A model generated the notes under the pieces. The model was not told where the DNA came from, did not search any database, and was given only the letters and a program-made list of their open reading frames with translations. The translations under genes were made by a program, and so were the position numbers. Source: JAFGED01 sp034430835 (GTDB lineage: Bacteria > Chloroflexota > Anaerolineae > B4-G1). From it: a stretch of DNA of 5,658 bases. The DNA is taken from assembly GCA_034430835.1 (NCBI GenBank), contig DAOUDX010000113.1, positions 1 through 5,658 of the forward strand, in the 5' to 3' direction. Shown here one piece after another: positions 1 to 5,597 of the stretch. How positions within the stretch are numbered: position 1 is the first letter of the stretch; the number at the start of each line of letters is the position of its first letter.

Positions 1-777
1 GGCAGTCGTGCCGTCAATCATCTGCTCCTCATCCCTGGAAAGGTAGATCTGCGCGTCGGGGAACGCATCCAGCCCGCCAGCGTGGTCCACGTCGGCGTGG
101 GTCAGGAAAAGATGCGTCACCGATTGCGGGACTACCGGCAGGCGCTTCAGCTCCTCAAAAAGCACGTCACCGGCATAGGCTGCGTCAATTGCAACGGCGT
201 GCTTGCCGTCAGCGTAGATGAACATGTTGACGTCCTTAACCCTGACCGCGTACACATGCTCCACCACCTGACCGGTGTCCACTGGATACCACATGGCGTT
301 ATAGAGCCGCCAAACCCTGGGGAAAAGCGCGCTCACACTCCTGGCATACTCAAGGTACGCTTGGCCGAACTTTTCCCGTAGATACGCTTCCTCCCGCCGG
401 ACGAGCAGCCGGGCCAGGACGACCATCGCCACGGGCACGGTGAGCAACACCCACGAGCGAAAGAACAGCAGGATGCCGGGGATGACGAAAAAAGTGGCAC
501 TCCCGTAAATGGGGTGGCGGCAGAGGGCGTAGACGCCTTGTGTGGCCAACTCGCCGGCCTCGAACGCCCGGTCCACCTCCTTTGAGGCAGCGATCCATAT
601 TGGGACCCCGATGGAGATCAAGGCCAGGCCAATAACTACCAAGGCCGCATACGGCATCCTCTGGATAACGAACAGCGGATACCAAACGGTGTGCACGACG
701 AGCGCCAGAACGAGGCACAGAACTGAGATTACTGTGAACTTGGGACCGATGCCCCAGATTGTCATCTTCTTGCCCAT
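1..777 (-). CDS. ICMT-like membrane methyltransferase fused to an MBL-fold hydrolase (3' end outside window)
   Basis: One uninterrupted frame of at least 259 codons, found by translating the minus strand by hand; no stop occurs before the window edge, so the C-terminus is missing. Residues 1-155 form a membrane methyltransferase of the isoprenylcysteine carboxyl methyltransferase type: hydrophobic segments at about 14-36, 43-62 and 93-125, the SAM-site signature GVYALCRHPIYG (81-92), and the C-terminal signature RREEAYLREKFGQAYLEY (127-144). After a short linker, residues 175-259 look like the N-terminal half of a metallo-beta-lactamase fold: strands VYAVRVKDVNMFIY and AVAIDA, then the metal motif LTHADVDHAGG (225-235), an HxDxDH variant of HxHxDH. 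The family fold predicts a SAM methyl transfer in the membrane plus a cytosolic metal-dependent hydrolysis; the substrate is unknown. The ATG at 777-775 lies 8 bases after the stop of the upstream methyltransferase gene, so translational coupling is likely; its Shine-Dalgarno site is weak. Family calls are firm; the natural fusion is inferred from the open frame. Confidence 0.8.
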   Translation of the reverse strand, partial: MGKKMTIWGIGPKFTVISVLCLVLALVVHTVWYPLFVIQRMPYAALVVIGLALISIGVPIWIAASKEVDRAFEAGELATQGVYALCRHPIYGSATFFVIPGILLFFRSWVLLTVPVAMVVLARLLVRREEAYLREKFGQAYLEYARSVSALFPRVWRLYNAMWYPVDTGQVVEHVYAVRVKDVNMFIYADGKHAVAIDAAYAGDVLFEELKRLPVVPQSVTHLFLTHADVDHAGGLDAFPDAQIYLSRDEEQMIDGTTA

Positions 778-785
778 CTCAGAAC

Positions 786-1385
786 TCACGCCTCGAACCG
801 CCACCAAAGAAGGCTCGAAGAAAAGCTCCCCTCCCGCAAACTCGACCGATCGACCAGTTCCCTGGCCTCGTCCAGCGTCAAGGCTGACTTGAAGGTCTTG
901 TCCAGTAGGCCAATCCAAGAGCGCCGGATATCGGCGATGAACAGGCACCCGTCCGGCACGAGTATCCGCTCGATCTCGTTCAGCATCTGCACAGGATCGT
1001 CGACGAGATGCACCATGTTGGTGCTGATCACCGCGTCGAACGCGCCGTCGTCATATGGGATTTGGCGCACATCCGCCTTCTCGAACCTGACCCTATCCCC
1101 CAGATCGGCTGCCTGGGCGGAGCGGTTTGCCAGCCGCAGGAGGGGATCGGATAGGTCGATGCCGACGATCTCGCTATCGACGAACCGATGGGCGAGGACG
1201 ATGTTCATCGCCCCGAATCCACAGCCGACGTCGATGATCCTGCCCTCGTAGAATCCACGTGAAACCAGTTTCTCGGCATACTCGTGCCCGAACCTTTCGG
1301 TCATTTTCCGGTGGCGCTCCGCATACCGCTGAGCGAATTGTTCGTCGTCAAAGACACGACCGTGCGTTAACGGTGATCGTTTCAT
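786..1385 (-). CDS. Class I SAM-dependent methyltransferase (199 aa)
   Basis: A soluble Rossmann-fold methyltransferase of the Methyltransf_11/UbiE-like type. Visible motifs in order: motif I IIDVGCGFGA (50-59), which binds SAM; the acidic strand end GIDLSD (75-80), which contacts the SAM ribose; AD at 104-105 near the adenine; motif IV FDAVISTNMVHLVDD (116-130); and post-motif RILVPDGCLFIAD (140-152). The N-terminal 45 residues are charged and helical, as is usual for a cap over the active site. At 199 residues it is at the short end of the family and has little C-terminal substrate lid. The ATG at 1385-1383 is preceded by AGGAG with 7-base spacing; that site overlaps the last codons of the upstream ATC-hydrolase-like gene, only 4 bases lie between stop and start, and the two are probably translationally coupled. 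The substrate cannot be deduced. It is not a close copy of the other soluble methyltransferase in the window. Confidence 0.9.
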   Translation of the reverse strand: MKRSPLTHGRVFDDEQFAQRYAERHRKMTERFGHEYAEKLVSRGFYEGRIIDVGCGFGAMNIVLAHRFVDSEIVGIDLSDPLLRLANRSAQAADLGDRVRFEKADVRQIPYDDGAFDAVISTNMVHLVDDPVQMLNEIERILVPDGCLFIADIRRSWIGLLDKTFKSALTLDEARELVDRSSLREGSFSSSLLWWRFEA

Positions 1386-1389
1386 CTCA

Positions 1390-2028
1390 CTACTCCTGTG
1401 TATTCAGCCACGGTGGGGGCCAGCCGCCGGGTGACTCACCCTTCTTGAACCGAAAATCGCACTTCTCGCACCTCTCGGCCAGCGTCATCGTGCGTTTCAG
1501 TTCAATTCCCAGCGCGCCGAACAGGGCATAGTCGGTCAGACATAGATAGGGCGTCAACTCGTCCGCCCCCTGGCTGTGCAGGAATTTGACGATGCCACAC
1601 TCAACATAGTCCCTGCCCCACTCGAACGTCTCTCCATCCCCCTCGACGTATTCAAACACCCAATCGCCAGCGTATCGGCGCTCCTGAGAAAGCGGCGCCC
1701 TCCGCCTGGACCGGCGTCGGTTGAGCTTCGACATGTAGTAGTATCCCATCAGACGTCGGATGAAGCTTGGGTAGCGCCTGATCCACGCTTCCATAATCCG
1801 ATACAGGAGTTCGCCGATCTCTTCGACGCTCGGATGTTGTTTATCCGCCTTGCCGTGCTGCTTCATGACCCGGTAGAACGCCAGCGCACCGGCCGAAAAG
1901 ACGAGGTTTCCGGTGAGCGGGTTCTGGTCGCCGCCGATGTAGGGCAACTCTGGGATCAACTTCTCGAACTCTACCAGTGACTCGCGGGTGATGGCAGCGA
2001 TGAAATCCGCCTTGTATCGCGTGGCCAT
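1390..2028 (-). CDS. ATC-hydrolase-family protein, copy 1 (212 aa, short N-terminus)
   Basis: Resembles the L-2-amino-thiazoline-4-carboxylate hydrolase family (Pfam ATC_hydrolase), named after AtcB, which opens the thiazoline ring of ATC on the way to L-cysteine. Most members have no tested function. The recognisable part is the C-terminal half: GDWVFEYVEGDG (121-132), ECGIVKF (143-149), DELTPYLC (156-163), RTMTL (179-183) and CEKCDFRF (187-194). Cysteines 144, 163, 187 and 190 are all shared with the second copy upstream, so they are candidates for a catalytic or metal-binding role. By hand alignment about two thirds of residues match copy 2 across this half. A basic stretch around 103-110 (RRRSRRR) may contact membrane or nucleic acid. 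The ATG at 2028 has only a weak GAGAG upstream, and the protein lacks about 30 residues present in copy 2. The 23 codons before the ATG are open in frame back to the TGA of the membrane-protein gene, so the real start is uncertain. Confidence 0.75.
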   Translation of the reverse strand: MATRYKADFIAAITRESLVEFEKLIPELPYIGGDQNPLTGNLVFSAGALAFYRVMKQHGKADKQHPSVEEIGELLYRIMEAWIRRYPSFIRRLMGYYYMSKLNRRRSRRRAPLSQERRYAGDWVFEYVEGDGETFEWGRDYVECGIVKFLHSQGADELTPYLCLTDYALFGALGIELKRTMTLAERCEKCDFRFKKGESPGGWPPPWLNTQE

Positions 2029-2061
2029 AATCTCTCGGCTTATTGTCGCCGCCCTCTGATG

Positions 2062-2067
2062 CTCCTT
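2062..2067 (-). promoter_or_regulatory. Strong Shine-Dalgarno (AAGGAG) with no standard start codon at the right distance
   Basis: On the minus strand AAGGAG lies in the 69-base gap between the small membrane protein gene and ATC-hydrolase-like copy 1. The annotated ATG at 2028 is more than 30 bases downstream, and no ATG, GTG or TTG follows at 5 to 12 bases. It may be a leftover of an earlier start, may serve a rare start codon, or may be chance. It bears on the uncertain N-terminus of copy 1. Confidence 0.35.
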
Positions 2068-2097
2068 GGGCAGCCTGGCCTCGTTCCTGGCGTAGTG

Positions 2098-2640
2098 TCA
2101 CGCCGCGGTCTTCTCGGATCGCCGCTTGCCGCCCAGCCGGATCATCGACAGGCCCCCCAGGACCAGGCCGCCGACGAGAATAGAGATCCACTGCGTCCAT
2201 CCCAAGAAGCTCACCTCAAAGTGGAACCAGTAATCCTTGTAACCTGCCAGACCCTCCGTACCCGGAATCACGATAAAGTCCGGCTGAATCGTGACGAAAA
2301 TGAGCCAATCGAGGATCAGTAGATCCCACACGGCAAAGAAAAACGCGATCAGCGCACTGTTGGCGAAAGCCGCCGGGAAAGACAGCTTCCCATTATTCTG
2401 CCGCCGCAGTTTGGCGTTCGAGTAGAGCGGCACGCCAACGACAATGCAGAGAAGGAGCACGCCCACGACGAGCTTCTGGCCGATGGGAACGTCAACGGGA
2501 CCCACCGCCTCCTGAATGTCCGGCGGATAGTCACTGACCCAGAACAGCGGGTTGACGTAGATGGACCCGTAGACGATAATCGACATCAGCACGTTCAAGA
2601 TCGTGCCATCGACAAGTACGCGTTTCGGCGAGAACTGCAT
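2098..2640 (-). CDS. Uncharacterised membrane protein, four predicted segments (180 aa)
   Basis: I do not recognise a named family. Hydrophobic segments are visible at about 12-34, 56-76, 90-118 and 143-168. Between the third and fourth lies a polar loop with the striking stretch IQPDFIVIPGTEG (118-130), followed by aromatic YKDYWFHF (134-141). The C-terminus is basic (KRRSEK), which fits a cytosolic end by the positive-inside rule. No SAM motif, CxxC pair or transporter signature is evident. The frame stays open further upstream into the preceding gene, but the ATG at 2640 is chosen because AGGAAGG sits 8 bases before it and because the extra upstream codons overlap a well-supported gene and look non-membrane. 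The gene sits between the two ATC-hydrolase-family copies, 55 bases after one and 69 before the other, which suggests that it acts with them, for example as a membrane anchor or small transporter (inference only). Confidence 0.75.
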   Translation of the reverse strand: MQFSPKRVLVDGTILNVLMSIIVYGSIYVNPLFWVSDYPPDIQEAVGPVDVPIGQKLVVGVLLLCIVVGVPLYSNAKLRRQNNGKLSFPAAFANSALIAFFFAVWDLLILDWLIFVTIQPDFIVIPGTEGLAGYKDYWFHFEVSFLGWTQWISILVGGLVLGGLSMIRLGGKRRSEKTAA

Positions 2641-2695
2641 ATCCCTACCCTTCCTTTCGTGCCTGCCAGATGAGCCCCATATCGCAACACCTCCC

Positions 2696-3421
2696 CTACT
2701 CGGCAGAGTCACCGCAGTGCTTTTCGACGAATCTGGGCGGCCACGCCTCCATAGACTCCCCGTCACCTAACATACGAAAATCGCACTTTTCGCAGCCCCA
2801 CGATAGGGTCATCGTGCGGCGCAGTTCCACCCCCGTTGCCTGATACACGAGATAGTCGAGATTGCAAAGATAGGGCGCCAGCTCATCCGCGTCCTGCGCC
2901 TGGAGGAACTTGACGATACCACACTCGGTGACATCCATTCCCACATCGAATGCCCTACCGTCGCCCTCGACGACCTCGAAAACCCAATCACCCGGGTATT
3001 CCCGCCTCTGTGAACGCCGGGCGGCATTCTGCATCATGCGCACAGCCCACCTGGAAAGCCTGAGCTTGCCCTTCAAGCGGCGCAGAAATGCAGGCTTTCG
3101 ATTGACCTCCGTTTCCAAAGCGCGATGAATGATCTCACCCGCTTCCTCTACCGACCCTCCGTGACGCCAGATCACGCGATACAAGGCCAACGCCCAGGCA
3201 GATTGAACCAGGTTCCCGGTAAAAAGGTTCCCTCTGCCGATGTAAGGAAGGTCAGGAATAAGCCGCTCGTACTCATCCAAAGTCTCCCGGTGCATGGTTG
3301 CTGCTTGCACCTCCCCGTAGCGCTTGACCAGGAGAGTTCTCGATTGGGTCAAGAACTTGTCAAACTGCTTGAGCAACTTGCGGCTCCGCGATGTGTAATA
3401 GTCACTCTGGATTACACTCAT
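2696..3421 (-). CDS. ATC-hydrolase-family protein, copy 2 (241 aa)
   Basis: Second member of the L-2-amino-thiazoline-4-carboxylate hydrolase family and the fuller of the two. The N-terminal 35 residues form a charged helix ending in KRYGE (33-37), followed by ERLIPDLPYIG (52-62) and TGNLVQSAWALALYRV (68-83), all echoed in copy 1. The C-terminal core carries GDWVFEVVEGDG (144-155), ECGIVKF (166-172), DELAPYLC (179-186), RTMTL (202-206) and GCEKCDFRM (209-217). Cysteines 167, 186, 210 and 213 match copy 1; Cys236 in the tail is unique to this copy. The name implies hydrolysis of a cyclic C-N bond, but the actual substrate here is unknown. The start is well defined: AAAGGAGA lies 7 to 8 bases before the ATG at 3421. 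It follows the short ICMT-like gene after 110 bases, the largest gap in the run. Family call confident, reaction not. Confidence 0.85.
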   Translation of the reverse strand: MSVIQSDYYTSRSRKLLKQFDKFLTQSRTLLVKRYGEVQAATMHRETLDEYERLIPDLPYIGRGNLFTGNLVQSAWALALYRVIWRHGGSVEEAGEIIHRALETEVNRKPAFLRRLKGKLRLSRWAVRMMQNAARRSQRREYPGDWVFEVVEGDGRAFDVGMDVTECGIVKFLQAQDADELAPYLCNLDYLVYQATGVELRRTMTLSWGCEKCDFRMLGDGESMEAWPPRFVEKHCGDSAE

Positions 3422-3503
3422 TCGTTATCTCCTTTATCGTGAACGCCATCCGTTCGCTCTTGATCTCGGCCATGAGGCTGCACGCTCGAATGCCAACCTC
3501 CAC
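3402..3503 (-). CDS. Possible small ORF (33 aa) overlapping the start of ATC-hydrolase-like copy 2
   Basis: Not similar to anything I recognise. A GTG at 3503-3501 is preceded by GAGGAGG with 6-base spacing, one of the strongest Shine-Dalgarno sites in the window. The frame runs 33 codons, with internal ATGs at codons 11 and 19, and ends in TGA at 3404-3402, 20 bases inside the next gene in another frame. The product would be a soluble, charged peptide with a central MAEIKSERMAF stretch and two cysteines. It could be a leader peptide that couples translation to the downstream gene, a small protein, or chance. No other use for the strong ribosome site is apparent. Confidence 0.3.
   Translation of the reverse strand: MEVGIRACSLMAEIKSERMAFTIKEITNECNPE
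3428..3434 (-). promoter_or_regulatory. Shine-Dalgarno site of ATC-hydrolase-like copy 2
   Basis: AAGGAGA on the minus strand, 6 bases before the ATG at 3421. It fixes the start of copy 2 and shows that the longer N-terminus of this copy is real, in contrast to copy 1. Confidence 0.8.
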
Positions 3504-3509
3504 CCCCTC

Positions 3510-3516
3510 CCTCCTC
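3510..3516 (-). promoter_or_regulatory. Strong Shine-Dalgarno-like site before a GTG ORF
   Basis: GAGGAGG on the minus strand within a longer purine run, 6 bases before GTG at 3503. It is too far (about 90 bases) from the ATG at 3421 to serve that gene, and lies just after the stop of the short ICMT-like gene. It is the main argument for the 33-codon ORF. Confidence 0.4.
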
Positions 3517-3531
3517 AATGCCTTCCCGAGA

Positions 3532-4089
3532 CTAGATGTACCTCCTGACTCTGTTTGTATACGCATCATACGCAGGGCCATATTTCCTCAACAAGAAACG
3601 CTCCTCGGACAAAACAACCCTGTGGTGAACAAAGATGCCCAGCAGCCCTGCACAGACGTTCACCGGATGGGGCACCGATACCAGCGAAGCCAGCGTCACC
3701 AGGTAGAACCCCAGATACATCGGGTTCCGGCTGACTCGATAGATTCCCCTAGTCCTCAGCCCGCCCGAATCGTCGGATACGCCAAATCTGGAGTCGCTTC
3801 CCAGGTGCAAGAAAGCGGAAACGACAAAAGCGATCCCCAGCAAAAGCAGAACAGCGGAGACATATTCGAGAGCCACGGGAATGAGAAAAAGGTTCAACTG
3901 TATCCCTGCCGCCTGCACGAACAGAAACCCCCACGAGATGCCCATAGAAAGCTTGCCAGCTACAAAGAGCAGCGGGCGAATAGGGAACTCTCCCAGCCGC
4001 TTCTTCCCACTGAACCTCTGCAAGAGGTTATAGCCTACAACGAAACCCGTGAAAACAAAGAGCTCGATCAGGATCATCACATGTGCCAA
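3532..4089 (-). CDS. ICMT/PEMT-like membrane methyltransferase, short form (185 aa)
   Basis: A small polytopic protein with hydrophobic segments at about 5-22, 37-58, 66-94 and 125-155. It carries the family signature GIYRVSRNPMYLG (115-127), where the usual RHP is RNP, and the C-terminal signature EERFLLRKYGPAYDAY (162-177) ending in a basic VRRYI. In this family (isoprenylcysteine carboxyl methyltransferase, phospholipid N-methyltransferase, MddA and NnrU relatives) these two stretches build the SAM pocket at the membrane surface. The frame is open further upstream, but that region codes for the previous methyltransferase. TTG at 4089 is preferred because GGGAAGG lies 6 bases before it; GTG at 4080 and ATG at 4077 are alternatives without a well-spaced ribosome site. 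The TTG start leaves a 14-base gap to the previous gene. The substrate, whether a lipid, a thiol or a carboxylate, cannot be told. An ORF on the opposite strand of similar size has no recognisable features and is a shadow. Confidence 0.8.
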   Translation of the reverse strand: MAHVMILIELFVFTGFVVGYNLLQRFSGKKRLGEFPIRPLLFVAGKLSMGISWGFLFVQAAGIQLNLFLIPVALEYVSAVLLLLGIAFVVSAFLHLGSDSRFGVSDDSGGLRTRGIYRVSRNPMYLGFYLVTLASLVSVPHPVNVCAGLLGIFVHHRVVLSEERFLLRKYGPAYDAYTNRVRRYI

Positions 4090-4095
4090 GGGTAT

Positions 4096-4102
4096 CCTTC
4101 CC
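4096..4102 (-). promoter_or_regulatory. Shine-Dalgarno site favouring a TTG start
   Basis: GGGAAGG on the minus strand, between the TGA at 4106-4104 and TTG at 4089-4087 (6-base spacing). It is too distant from ATG 4077 (18 bases), so it argues that the short ICMT-like gene starts at TTG. Confidence 0.55.
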
Positions 4103-4103
4103 C

Positions 4104-4748
4104 TCACATTGGATTGGCCTGCTTGACGGCCACGCGGTAGAACACCTTCTTGCCCCACGCGAACACGCCCAGTTCCTCGTGCGTGATGGCCAAACCGGCC
4201 TCGGTCAGATGGGATGGATAAAGCGTGTACTCGCCCTTGGCCAGGTGACGACGCAGCGCGTTGTTGGCGCGTGGCCCGAACTCGGCCGAGATGTAGCGTC
4301 CGCCGGGCTTTAGCACCCGCGCGATCTCGGCAACGGCCTGCCGCTTCTCCGCCAGGTCGAGATGGTGGTACATGATGTTCGTGATCACTACGTCAAAGAA
4401 AGCGTCGGGGTAGGGCAGGTCGGTGATCGAGCCGACGCGAAAGTCAACCGCCAGGCATTGCATCTCCGCATCGCGGCGCGCAGCCGCGATCATCTTGGGC
4501 GAGAGATCGATGCCATGCACCGTGCAGCCGGGATACCACGCCGCGATGCGCAACGCCATTATCCCTGTGCCGCAGCCAGCGTCGAGCAGACGTTCATCAC
4601 CTTTTAATGCAGCCAGCTCGAGCACGTGCTGGCGAAACGTCTCATGTGCCTGCCCGCCGAGCACTTTGAAACCCCAGTTGTATACGGGGATCAGTGCGTC
4701 TGTGAAATGTGTGAAGCGATGCCGGTACAGAGATTGCTCGGATTTCAT
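4104..4748 (-). CDS. Class I SAM-dependent methyltransferase (214 aa)
   Basis: A soluble Rossmann-fold methyltransferase, UbiE/Methyltransf_11-like. Motif I is LLDAGCGTGI (54-63), the acidic SAM-ribose strand is GIDLS (79-83), motif IV is FDVVITNIMYHHLD (118-131), and the post-motif is RVLKPGGRYISAEF (144-157). The N-terminal 45 residues (with HFTDALIPVYNWGF at 14-27) form an aromatic helical cap likely to shape the substrate site. The C-terminus is short and ends in a beta strand, FYRVAVK (203-209). The ATG at 4748 has AAGGAG 5 bases before it. It follows the first ICMT-like gene after 18 bases and precedes the second after 14, so a soluble enzyme is sandwiched between two membrane methyltransferases. 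It is only distantly similar to the 199-residue methyltransferase downstream, so it is not a recent duplicate. The substrate is unknown. Confidence 0.9.
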   Translation of the reverse strand: MKSEQSLYRHRFTHFTDALIPVYNWGFKVLGGQAHETFRQHVLELAALKGDERLLDAGCGTGIMALRIAAWYPGCTVHGIDLSPKMIAAARRDAEMQCLAVDFRVGSITDLPYPDAFFDVVITNIMYHHLDLAEKRQAVAEIARVLKPGGRYISAEFGPRANNALRRHLAKGEYTLYPSHLTEAGLAITHEELGVFAWGKKVFYRVAVKQANPM

Positions 4749-4766
4749 TCGAACTCCTTAACAGTG

Positions 4767-5597
4767 CTACGATCCGGCCAAAACCAACTTCACGAAGCTG
4801 CCAAGGTCCTTCAACCTGGGGAAAAACATTGGCTTGCTCCTGATGTACGTTTCAAACGACGCCCCGTACCGGCGGATCAATTCCTTGTCCTCCATGCGCG
4901 CTATGGCGTACAACTCCAGGAGCATCATAAACGCCATAATGAAGCCCATCCAATTCTGCGCCAGGAATGCCAGTGCGATTCCCATCCAGATACCCTCCGC
5001 GTAGTGAGCGTGGCGGACGTATTGGTACATCCCGCCCTGAATCGGGAATGACTTCTCAGGATGGATGATGTACAGAAACAGCTCGGTGTCGCGGTCGAAG
5101 CCGCCGTTGATTGATTTGCGCATTGCCAGTACCGAGAAAACAAGAAGAATGACGCCAATCGGCACGAAAACCCACCACGGCGAAAGCGTCTGGTATAGCA
5201 CGTGATCGTAAGGGTAGAGCGCTGGGAGAAACGAGCTGTTTTCCACAGCCAGTATCATCAAGAAACCAATCGTGCATGGGCCGATGACCGGCACGACGTA
5301 ACGGTAGAAGAACCGCTGGTATGCCCGGTCGCCATATGCCGCCCGATAGCGCTCACGGACCTTCTCCGCGTTCCGCGGCATCCTCGACATCAGGTAGAAC
5401 GCCAACACGTTCCACGCCGCCGTCGAGACCAGTGGCATCCACCAGCCAATCAGGTTGATAAGATGCGCCAGGGCAAGCGGCGCAAGGGAACAGACCGCGA
5501 TATACACGATGCTTCTGAAGCTGTAAAGGTCTGGGACGTAGGCTTCGATGAGCTTCATCCCTGTTTTCTCTGAAGCTTGTGCAGCGCTTGAAGTCAT
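4767..5597 (-). CDS. ICMT-like polytopic membrane methyltransferase (276 aa)
   Basis: The largest membrane methyltransferase in the window. Hydrophobic segments are visible at about 28-50, 54-72, 100-118, 138-160 and 203-232. The C-terminal part has the family layout: GGMYQYVRHAHYAEG (188-202), which replaces the usual RHP-x-Y by RHAHY, then the helix ending RMEDKELIRRYGASFETY (234-251) and the terminal PMFFPRL (256-262). The N-terminal half is longer than in bacterial ICMT-like proteins of about 200 residues and includes a charged loop around 75-95 (ERYRAAYGDRAY). The start at 5597 is supported by AGGAAGG with 5-base spacing; a second ATG at codon 14 lacks such a site. Its role is probably methyl transfer from SAM to a membrane-borne or hydrophobic acceptor. 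MddA-type thiol methylation is possible but the signatures do not decide it. Family call fairly sure. Confidence 0.75.
   Translation of the reverse strand: MTSSAAQASEKTGMKLIEAYVPDLYSFRSIVYIAVCSLAPLALAHLINLIGWWMPLVSTAAWNVLAFYLMSRMPRNAEKVRERYRAAYGDRAYQRFFYRYVVPVIGPCTIGFLMILAVENSSFLPALYPYDHVLYQTLSPWWVFVPIGVILLVFSVLAMRKSINGGFDRDTELFLYIIHPEKSFPIQGGMYQYVRHAHYAEGIWMGIALAFLAQNWMGFIMAFMMLLELYAIARMEDKELIRRYGASFETYIRSKPMFFPRLKDLGSFVKLVLAGS

Noticed and set aside
82..381. Plus-strand ORF of 99 codons near the left edge
   Set aside because: It is the shadow of the MBL part of the fusion gene; the minus strand carries the metal motif and continuous domain structure.
2059..2100. Selenocysteine insertion at the TGA between the membrane protein gene and copy 1
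   Set aside because: No convincing stem-loop of the bacterial SECIS type is seen just after the TGA, and neither family is known to use selenocysteine there.
2645..2680. Eleven-codon ORF between copy 2 and the membrane protein gene, preceded by GGAGG
   Set aside because: It has a plausible ribosome site and ends 4 bases before the next start, so coupling is conceivable, but ORFs this short are frequent by chance and nothing else supports it.
2641..2766. N-terminal extension of the four-segment membrane protein to an ATG at 2766
   Set aside because: The extra 42 residues overlap the C-terminus of ATC-hydrolase-like copy 2, have no membrane or domain character, and the ATG at 2640 has its own well-spaced ribosome site.
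3422..3531. Internal promoter before ATC-hydrolase-like copy 2
   Set aside because: A TTGGCA is present, but no TATAAT-like hexamer lies 16 to 18 bases after it, so a promoter is not supported.
3391..4140. Plus-strand ORF of 249 codons
   Set aside because: It is antisense to the short ICMT-like gene. Its translation is rich in His, Gln, Pro and Arg with no domain, while the minus strand has clear family signatures and membrane segments.
4090..4158. Extension of the short ICMT-like gene to an ATG at 4158
   Set aside because: It would overlap the end of the upstream methyltransferase by over 50 bases and adds a polar, Gly/Arg-rich stretch that is not part of the family fold.
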